From the NCBI GenBank assembly GCA_013140935.1, contig JABFSD010000931.1, forward strand, positions 1-5,303: DNA of 5,303 bases, given 5' to 3'. The DNA is from Acidobacteriota bacterium (lineage in GTDB: Bacteria; Acidobacteriota; Blastocatellia; RBC074). Shown piece after piece: positions 1 to 5,303 of this stretch. A model generated the notes under the pieces. It made no database searches and was not told the DNA's origin. It was given only the letters and a program-made list of their open reading frames with translations. The position numbers and the translations under genes were made by a program. Numbering within the stretch: position 1 is the first letter of the stretch; the number at the start of each line of letters is the position of its first letter.

Positions 1-181
1 CGAGCCGGTGCAAGGCGGGATAGAGCGAGCCGGTGTCTACTTGCAGCACTTCGCCGGAGCCGTTGCGGATGGCCTGGCTGATGCCGTAACCGTGCTGCGG
101 CCCCCATTGCAGCGTTTGCAAAATCAACAGATCGAGCGTGCCTTGCAACAACTCGATGCGGTTTTCATAGCGACTTTTCAT
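1..181 (-). CDS. PadR-family transcriptional repressor, N-terminal part (runs off left edge)
   Basis: About 60 residues are visible, starting MKSRYENRIELLQGTLDLL. They include the segments LLQGTLDLLILQTL, HGYGISQAI and TGSLYPALHRL, which are characteristic of the PadR winged-helix domain (helix 1, the recognition-helix region and the GSLYPAL helix). The ATG at 181-179 is preceded by a good ribosome binding site, AGGAAGGA, read on the minus strand about 8 bases upstream. PadR proteins are dimeric cytoplasmic repressors. In Acidobacteriota they commonly sit beside ADOP permease genes, so the partner gene probably lies left of this window. Two TGTA-N7-TACA dyads 31-69 bases upstream may be its operators (inference). 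The C-terminal dimerisation helix is outside the window, so completeness cannot be judged. Confidence 0.88.
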   Translation of the reverse strand, partial: MKSRYENRIELLQGTLDLLILQTLQWGPQHGYGISQAIRNGSGEVLQVDTGSLYPALHRL

Positions 182-211
182 TTACAGATTTCCTTCCTGA
201 ATAAATTAGGA

Positions 212-250
212 TGTAGACAAGGTACACCCTAAGCCTGTAGCTTGTCTACA
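212..250. promoter_or_regulatory. Tandem TGTA-N7-TACA dyads, candidate PadR operators
   Basis: Two 15-bp sites, 212-226 and 236-250, each read TGTAG-N6-TACA, with starts 24 bp apart. In addition, the outer halves TGTAGACAAG (212-221) and CTTGTCTACA (241-250) form a perfect 10-bp inverted repeat. PadR-family operators are typically short dyads with ATGT/ACAT-like half sites, and the position just upstream of the leftward PadR start fits autoregulation. A convincing -35/-10 pair for the leftward gene was not found; TAATTT on the minus strand (203-208) is the best -10 candidate. Binding by this particular PadR is inferred. Confidence 0.5.
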
Positions 251-282
251 GCCGCAGAAAAAAATCCTAAAAGTCGTTAGTT

Positions 283-433
283 CCCAAGCTCCAGCGGAGC
301 GGCATGTTTATAGAACGCAGTCGCCATCGGCTCTCAAGCTCCGTTAGAAGCGAAATGTGCCGCAGATGCCGCTCCTAACGGAGCTTGGGGAATCGTCATT
401 CGCCATTGCTATAAACATGCCGCTCCTCTTGAG
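283..433. repeat. Nested palindromic cluster of four REP-like units
   Basis: A unit of about 28 bases, roughly AAGCTCC-n4-GGAGCGG followed by CATGTTTATAG, appears four times. Two copies are forward (283-313, and a degenerate one at 333-362) and two are reversed (361-390 and 409-433). As a result 296-313 and 409-426 are perfect 18-bp inverted repeats, and 335-351 pairs with 371-387 with one mismatch inside them. Most units also carry a small GCTCC/GGAGC hairpin. No transposase or coding frame is associated. This resembles REP/BIME-type extragenic palindromes or a miniature mobile element; the assignment is by structure only. Confidence 0.7.
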
Positions 434-475
434 CGAAAGAGCCTGCCAACTTTTTAAGCGACCGCTAAAAGCCAC

Positions 476-511
476 TTGACGATTTAACTCTAGCTAGATA
501 GAGTTAAGGCC
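476..511 (+). promoter_or_regulatory. Promoter with overlapping 9-bp operator dyad for the rightward PadR gene
   Basis: TTGACG at 476-481 is a near-consensus -35 and TAGAGT at 499-504 a plausible -10, with a 17-bp spacer. A perfect inverted repeat, TTAACTCTA (484-492) and TAGAGTTAA (499-507), with a 6-bp centre, fills the spacer and covers the -10. A repressor bound there would exclude RNA polymerase. Transcription would start near 511-512, at or next to the ATG at 512, so the mRNA may be leaderless. No well-placed Shine-Dalgarno is present; AAGG at 506-509 is only two bases from the ATG. Confidence 0.6.
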
Positions 512-874
512 ATGCAACGCAACCGACCACCTTCTGAACAAACGACGACGGTGCTGCTCGCGCTCGCCGAAGACCCGACGGCGTGGCGGCATGGCTACGA
601 GTTATGCCAGCAAACCGAACTCAAAGCGGGTTCGATGTATCCGATTCTGATCCGCCTGGCAGATCGCGGATTGCTGGAAACGACGTGGGAAACCGAAATC
701 CCCGTCGGGCGTCCACCGCGCCAAGCAGCGTCAAGAAGGCGGAGCGCAAATCGCCGACGTAATCTTCAAACAGCGACAGCAGACGCACAGATTTGCCCGC
801 ATTGGCTTCAGGATGTTGCGCAGCCAACCGCGCCGCGAGATTCGCCATTTCCGCCTGTGCCTGTTGGAGCGTGA
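512..874 (+). pseudogene. PadR-family repressor, 3'-truncated
   Basis: Residues 1-70 (512-721) match the PadR winged helix: TTTVLLALAEDPTAWRHGYEL, the GSMYPILIRL helix, and a wing ending in GRPPR. A complete PadR of this type is about 105-115 residues and continues after GRPPR with an H-x-Y-x-L-T-like strand and a C-terminal dimerisation helix. Here the frame instead runs about 50 codons (to 874) through the antisense of the neighbouring ADOP permease, giving an Arg/Pro-rich tail with no PadR character. The protein keeps DNA-binding parts but lacks the dimer helix, so it is probably non-functional. It has its own promoter and operator-like dyad upstream. Whether the truncation is a real deletion or an assembly join cannot be told from this sequence. 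Confidence 0.8.
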
Positions 875-1751
875 CTTGTGGTTTCATACGCGCGACCAGC
901 CACAGCAACGGATTCGCCGTGCGCGAATGCATGTACTCCTGATTGAGCAAGCGCCCCATCGGATAAAAGATGTTGTTGCCGCCCGTGCCGTAATATTCAA
1001 AGTCCGGGCGCAGCACGCCGATCACCGTCCACGGTTCACCGCTGAGCGTCACCGTCTTGCCAATGATGTCCGCCCTGCCGCCGAAATGCTGTTGCCAAAA
1101 CCCGTGCGTCAAGACGATCACGCGCTCGCAATCACGTTGATCTTCTGCGGCGGTGAACAACCTGCCGAGTTGCGGCTGCGCTTCGAGCGCCGTAAAGAAG
1201 CTGGACGTGATCCATTTGCCGACGAAGCGCTGCGGCTCACCTTCGCCTGTCAGAATCATACCCACTGGAACGGCTGCGCCCATCGCATCAAACACGTTCT
1301 GCCGCGCCTGCAAATCGGCAAAGTTCGGATAGGCCATTTGAACGCGATCTCCGGCCTTTGAGGTTTGCCATAGCGCAACGATGCGGTCGGGATGCGCATA
1401 AGGCAGCGGGCGCAACAACACGCCGTTGACCACACTGAAAATCGCCGTATTCGCGCCAATGCCCAGCGCCAGCGTCAGAATCGCAATCAACGAAAAGCCC
1501 GGATTCTTCCGCAGTATTCGCACACCGAACCGTAAGTCCTGCCCCAAGCGTTCCAGCGCAGCCCCGCCCCACATCTCGCGCGTGACTTCTTTGACCAGCC
1601 CCACATTGCCAAATTCGCGCAAGGCATTGGCGCGCGCTTCGTCGGGCGCTTCACTGCGTGCGATGCGTTCGCGGACGGCTGCGTCGAGATGGCTGCGGAT
1701 TTCGGCATTGAGTTCTTTGTCTTTGCGTTGTTTCCAGCGAAAGATGTTCAT
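621..1751 (-). pseudogene. ADOP-class MacB/FtsX permease, N-terminal half only
   Basis: The start at 1751 has GGAGG (1760-1764, minus strand) 8 bases upstream. Residues 1-65 form the charged cytoplasmic prefix seen in PadR-linked permeases (KELNAEIRSHLD, EARANALREFGNV). The first membrane helix is about 84-108 ([20 protein letters not shown]). Residues 115-335 are a MacB-like periplasmic core (PLPYAHPDRIVALW, VIGVLRPDFEYY, EDYVGDLR). Homology stops after LTLLGAV at residue 346 (base 714), where the remaining FtsX helices, second core domain and C terminus, some 400-500 residues, should follow. The last 30 codons to 621 read antisense to the PadR gene. ADOPs of this kind lack their own ATPase and their transport role is unclear. 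The gene lies 34 bp after the peptidase and probably shares its transcript. Confidence 0.88.
713..722. other. Breakpoint between PadR and ADOP genes with shared CCACCGCGCC
   Basis: PadR homology on the plus strand ends at GRPPR (codons to 721), and ADOP homology on the minus strand ends at LLGAV (codons to 714). The two recognisable ends therefore overlap by about 8-10 bases. That overlap, CCACCGCGCC, encodes Pro-Pro-Arg one way and Gly-Ala-Val the other, both of which are expected in the intact families. This is the pattern of a join through short microhomology, with loss of both 3' ends and whatever lay between them. Confidence 0.65.
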
Positions 1752-1785
1752 CTTTTGTCCCTCCGGTTTTGTGCTTGTGATGGCT

Positions 1786-3069
1786 TCATTGGCGCAGGAT
1801 TTCCAGCGCGCGTTCGATGTCGGCGTCGCGCGACTGCCGCGCCAGCGCCAGATTCAATGTCGTCACGATGGGCGGAGTGAAGCCAACGCCTTCCAGCGCA
1901 TTGCCGCGCGGCGTTTGGTAACGATGAATCGGCAGCAATATCTGAAAGTTCTCCGGCAGCTTTTTTGTCGTAGCCGACAACACTTTGCCCGCCGTCTTTC
2001 GACCCACGACTTGTCCGCGTCCGCTTTCCAGCACTGCCGCCGCGAAAATTTCGGCGGAACTCTCACTGCCCTCATCTACCAGCACAATGAGCGGGTCAGT
2101 GAATGCGCGTTTGCCCAAGCCTTTGGACAGCCACGGAAACTCGCGCTGATCTCGTCCGGCAAAGCTGCCGAGTCGTTCACGCTTTGCAAAAAACAGATCG
2201 AGACAACGGCGCAACGTGTTGACGTACCCGCCTGGATTGCCGCGCAGGTCAACGATCATTCCGCGCGCCGAGTGGAATCGTTTGATTTGCTGCGCCAACC
2301 ATTGATCGGTGTCGGCGGCGAACTTGTCGAAGTTGAGATACGCGATGTTGCCGTCCAGCCATTTGCTGTGATGCGGCGGCGGAATGGTCAGCCATTGATA
2401 GGTCAACGGCAGTTCTTTTTCCTGCTCATCCGGTGTTAGAAATCGAAACCTGACGACTTGCCCTTCGTACCGCTCACCGATTTGTCGCGGCGGAAAGCGT
2501 TCACTGTTGCGATGCGTGAGCAACCAGCCGACTTTGACACCAGCCTGATGCGCGGACGAATTCTCCAACACGCGATAGACCACGTAGCCGCTTTCAATCT
2601 GACGGAACATGAAACCCGTGCCTAACGCCCGCGCGCTGTCTTTGCTTGTCAGCGGGCGTTTCGGTTTTTCGTCTTCCGCGCCATTTGCCGTCATGGATAC
2701 GACCAGATGCGAATGCTTCAACTCACTCAACATTTTTTGCAGCACGTTGAGTAAAGCAGGTTTCGTCTGCGCCTGTTCGGCTGGCTGGCGATACTGTTCG
2801 CGCATAAGCGTCCAATTCACACCGTTGAATTGCGGATCGTAATAGTCACGATTGACTGTCTCCCATAAAGCGTCGAAAACCTGCAAATTCTTTTCCGGCG
2901 TAGTAGCGATAGCCGACGACGTAGCCTGAGCGCGCGCTGAACCTGCGCGGAAAATGGCCGTATTCGCGCCGATGCCCAGCGCCAACGTGAGTGTGGCAAT
3001 CAGCGTGACGCCTTTTTGCTTCATCAACATTCGCACGCCGTAGCGCAGGTCTTGCATCAGGGTTTGCAT
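1786..3069 (-). CDS. S41-family (C-terminal processing type) serine peptidase with ADOP-derived N-terminus
   Basis: The protein has 427 residues. Residues 1-40 are an ADOP permease head ([18 protein letters not shown], then [13 protein letters not shown]), followed by RAGSARAQA, which looks like the cleavage end of a signal peptide. The enzyme proper starts near 60. An N-terminal S41 region includes [17 protein letters not shown] and [13 protein letters not shown]-like domain spans about 145-225, and the catalytic core about 240-405. LRGNPGG (275-281), GSESSAEIF and GRKTAGK are visible; by alignment the catalytic pair is Ser337 and Lys362, spaced 25 residues as in Tsp/CtpA. Such enzymes cleave periplasmic proteins near their C termini. 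The ribosome site GAGGAGA (3074-3080) supports the start. It lies 86 bp after the ADOP tail remnant and 34 bp before the truncated permease. Substrate unknown. Confidence 0.92.
   Translation of the reverse strand: MQTLMQDLRYGVRMLMKQKGVTLIATLTLALGIGANTAIFRAGSARAQATSSAIATTPEKNLQVFDALWETVNRDYYDPQFNGVNWTLMREQYRQPAEQAQTKPALLNVLQKMLSELKHSHLVVSMTANGAEDEKPKRPLTSKDSARALGTGFMFRQIESGYVVYRVLENSSAHQAGVKVGWLLTHRNSERFPPRQIGERYEGQVVRFRFLTPDEQEKELPLTYQWLTIPPPHHSKWLDGNIAYLNFDKFAADTDQWLAQQIKRFHSARGMIVDLRGNPGGYVNTLRRCLDLFFAKRERLGSFAGRDQREFPWLSKGLGKRAFTDPLIVLVDEGSESSAEIFAAAVLESGRGQVVGRKTAGKVLSATTKKLPENFQILLPIHRYQTPRGNALEGVGFTPPIVTTLNLALARQSRDADIERALEILRQ
2950..3069 (-). other. ADOP permease head segment fused to the peptidase
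   Basis: These 40 codons match the opening of an ADOP permease without the prefix domain: an amphipathic stretch with Arg9, Arg13, Lys16 and Lys19, then a hydrophobic helix at about 21-40. The nearby permease shows the same [14 protein letters not shown] motif at its residues 92-105 and continues SVVNGVLLRP, whereas here the sequence switches after IF to [10 protein letters not shown] signal peptidase site after Ala47 or Ala49 is plausible. The segment would thus act as an export signal or membrane anchor. Confidence 0.75.
3021..3069 (-). repeat. ADOP head direct repeat, copy 1
   Basis: This 49-bp stretch aligns without gaps to 4477-4525, with about 41 identical positions counted by eye. Both copies encode the first 16 residues of an ADOP head (MQTLxQDLRxGxRMLM) and both provide a start codon, one for the peptidase and one for the amidohydrolase. 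Confidence 0.8.
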
Positions 3070-3084
3070 AAATTCTCCTCAAAA

Positions 3085-3162
3085 GTAGACGGTAGGCGGC
3101 AGACAGTAGACGGTAGCCTGCGGTTTTCTACTGACTACCGCCTACCGTCTACCGTCTACTCA
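3085..3162. repeat. Inverted heptamer arrays forming a long hairpin
   Basis: The left half (3085-3116) is about four and a half tandem 7-mers of the type GTAGACG (GTAGACG, GTAGGCG, GCAGACA, GTAGACG, GTAG). The right half (3128-3162) is five 7-mers of the complementary type (CTACTGA, CTACCGC, CTACCGT, CTACCGT, CTACTCA). Bases 3085-3099 and 3138-3152 are perfect 15-bp inverted repeats. In the minus-strand transcript the stem is followed by UUUU and then at once by the peptidase ribosome site, so it might attenuate, process or stabilise the message. The stop codon of the ADOP tail remnant falls in the rightmost heptamer. Confidence 0.75.
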
Positions 3163-3220
3163 CAACGTAACGCAATCATCGGATCAACCTTCGTCGCCCG
3201 CCGCGCCGAAAGCCACACGA

Positions 3221-3226
<6 letters not shown>
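3156..3226 (-). pseudogene. Orphan C-terminal tail of an ADOP permease
   Basis: Read on the minus strand, this encodes [22 protein letters not shown] and a TAG stop at 3158-3156. The [14 protein letters not shown] motif is the standard C-terminal end of ADOP/MacB-type permeases and matches the right-hand permease in this window ([19 protein letters not shown]). Nothing else of the permease precedes it. The amidohydrolase frame enters and stops at 3221-3223, inside the first codons of the remnant and in a different reading frame. It has no start and is a relic marking the far side of the enzyme insertion or deletion. Confidence 0.85.
3171..3197 (-). repeat. 27-bp perfect direct repeat in ADOP tail, copy 1
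   Basis: Identical to 4634-4660, 1463 bp away. Both copies code for the conserved ATKVDPMIA portion of an ADOP C terminus. With the head repeats 1456 bp apart, they bracket the amidohydrolase and give homology through which it could be lost or exchanged. Confidence 0.85.
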
Positions 3227-4525
<1,299 letters not shown>

Positions 4526-4590
4526 AGTTTCTCCAAAAGAAACCGAGGAGGCGAAACGATGAGCGATGAATCAGATCGTTGCTTACTTCT

Positions 4591-4625
4591 TCATTCCGCA
4601 TTCATCGTTCCGAGTTCCTCATTCC
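4591..4625. repeat. Degenerate tandem heptamers after ADOP stop
   Basis: Five consecutive 7-mers read TCATTCC, GCATTCA, TCGTTCC, GAGTTCC, TCATTCC on the plus strand. On the minus strand these are GGAATGA-like units directly following the right-hand permease: its stop codon TGA (4621-4619) lies within the first unit. Their sequence is unrelated to the GTAGACG units at 3085-3162, though the unit length and position after an ADOP tail are the same. Confidence 0.6.
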
Positions 4626-5161
4626 GTTCTTAGCGCAATCATCGGATCAACCTTCGTCGCGCGCCGTGCTGGGATCCAACACGCCAACGATACAACTACG
4701 GTCAGCAGCAAGGCGATGCCTGCGAACGTCAAGGGGTCTGTCGCGTTGACGCCGAACAACAAATTCGCCATCAGGCGCGTTACGCCATACGCGGCGGCCA
4801 GACCGATGCCGACGCCCAAGAACGTCAGTTTCAATCCCTGCCCCAGCACCAGCCGCAACACGGTGCGTGGCTCTGCGCCCAACGCCATACGGATGCCGAT
4901 TTCGCGGTGGCGTTGCGACACGGAATACGCGAGTACGCCGTAAAGTCCGACCACGCCGAGGAACAACGCCATTCCTCCGGCGAGCGCCAGCATCACCAGC
5001 GTGAACGAAGTACGCGCCATGGATCGCGTGTAGTTTTCATTCAACGTGCGCACCTCTGCCAACGGCAGATTGGGTATGACTGACCACACCGCTTGCCGGA
5101 CTTCATTCATCAGCCCTTCGGTGTTCGCGCGGGTGGTGCGCAGCGAAAATGTTCCGTTGCG
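4619..5161 (-). CDS. ADOP-class permease, C-terminal FtsX portion (5' part missing or outside window)
   Basis: Recognisable permease sequence runs from about 5161 ([17 protein letters not shown]) to the stop at 4619. It includes the end of the periplasmic core ([22 protein letters not shown]), then the FtsX domain: a first helix ([29 protein letters not shown]), the cytoplasmic [15 protein letters not shown] loop, two more helices ([17 protein letters not shown] and [17 protein letters not shown]), and the closing [16 protein letters not shown]. The ATG at 5110 is internal to the family domain and not a real start. The frame stays open to the window edge, but residues upstream of about 5161 do not look like an ADOP, so this copy may be a relic too. 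It ends 93 bp before the amidohydrolase start. Confidence 0.85.
   Translation of the reverse strand, partial: RNGTFSLRTTRANTEGLMNEVRQAVWSVIPNLPLAEVRTLNENYTRSMARTSFTLVMLALAGGMALFLGVVGLYGVLAYSVSQRHREIGIRMALGAEPRTVLRLVLGQGLKLTFLGVGIGLAAAYGVTRLMANLLFGVNATDPLTFAGIALLLTVVVSLACWIPARRATKVDPMIALRTE
4634..4660 (-). repeat. 27-bp perfect direct repeat in ADOP tail, copy 2
   Basis: Identical to 3171-3197. Here it is part of the longer C-terminal permease fragment, which shows what the orphan tail near 3200 originally belonged to. Confidence 0.85.
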
Positions 5162-5303
5162 CAGCGCAAAGTCAAAGATGTAACCGAGCAGTGAGAAACG
5201 TAGAAAAATGAGCAGTCGTCGGGTTCCACGGATTTCCTCAGTTTGCCGAGATGAACCCTGCCAGCTTGCGGCGCAGGTATGGCACGTATTCCGGTGCGGG
5301 TGG
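5162..5303. other. Unrecognised sequence joined to the right-hand ADOP fragment
   Basis: The permease frame continues through a hydrophobic stretch ([18 protein letters not shown]) and then a Cys/Ser/Arg-rich stretch that is not ADOP-like. A different minus frame (5303-5238) reads 21 codons ending [16 protein letters not shown] and a TGA stop, which could be the C terminus of another gene or chance. GGGTTC (5221-5226) and GAACCC (5253-5258) are inverted. I cannot assign any of these; a further breakpoint somewhere in 5161-5235 is likely. Confidence 0.4.

Noticed and set aside
8..232. Plus-strand 74-codon frame at the left edge
   Set aside because: It is the antisense of the PadR gene, which has diagnostic motifs and a strong ribosome site.
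283..433. Insertion sequence
   Set aside because: No transposase frame and no target-site duplication were found around the palindromes; reported as a repeat only.
813..1361. 182-codon open frame on the plus strand
   Set aside because: Antisense to the conserved MacB-like core of the truncated permease; no domain or ribosome site.
1426..2439. 337-codon open frame on the plus strand
   Set aside because: It runs antisense across the permease and the S41 peptidase, whose motifs and ribosome sites are clear; the frame has a Ser/Arg-rich composition and no recognisable domain, typical of a GC-rich shadow frame.
3081..3152. Intrinsic terminator between amidohydrolase and peptidase
   Set aside because: The stem is followed by only four U residues and then directly by the peptidase ribosome site, and the loop is 38 bases, so a true terminator is doubtful.
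3085..3162. Possible CRISPR array
   Set aside because: Units are 7 bases with no spacers and invert halfway; these are simple heptamer repeats.
5238..5303. Short minus-strand frame ending LAGFISAN with a stop
   Set aside because: Only 21 codons are visible, there is no motif, and competing frames are also open; not enough to call a gene.

Overview
The window looks like chromosomal DNA of a GC-rich Acidobacteriota bacterium; a Blastocatellia-like lineage is my guess. The pointers are PadR-family repressors next to MacB/FtsX-type permeases of the ADOP class ('acidobacterial duplicated orphan permeases'), plus degenerate heptamer repeats between genes. No RNA gene, CRISPR array or transposase is visible.

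Layout, left to right. 1-181 (minus): N-terminal part of a PadR repressor running off the left edge. 182-511: a 330-bp divergent intergenic region with two TGTA-N7-TACA dyads, a nested palindromic repeat cluster of four related units, and a promoter with an overlapping 9-bp dyad. 512-722 (plus): a second PadR gene that loses homology after about 70 residues. At 713-722 it meets, tail to tail, the truncated front half of an ADOP permease (minus, start at 1751). Upstream of that permease on the minus strand are an S41 C-terminal-processing-type peptidase (3069-1786) and a metal-dependent amidohydrolase (4525-3221). The right end (4619 to about 5161) is the C-terminal FtsX half of another ADOP permease, joined to sequence I do not recognise.

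The striking feature is mosaicism. Both enzymes begin with the first 33-40 residues of an ADOP permease, through its first membrane helix, fused in frame to what looks like the cleavage-site end of an ordinary signal peptide. Just after the amidohydrolase lies an orphan ADOP tail of about 22 codons. It is nearly identical to the tail of the right-hand permease. The amidohydrolase is therefore bracketed as ADOP head - enzyme - ADOP tail, and the block 'tail, heptamer spacer, head' occurs twice, about 1.46 kb apart.

The minus-strand genes are closely spaced (34-93 bp), have clear ribosome binding sites, and could be one transcription unit of exported hydrolases. Five apparent breakpoints lie in 5.3 kb: about 718, 2950, 3222, 4427 and 5161-5235. 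In-frame joins at a functional export signal argue that at least the two enzyme fusions are real and selected. Because ADOP genes are highly repeated in such genomes, assembly chimerism has to be kept open for the others, especially the PadR/ADOP join.
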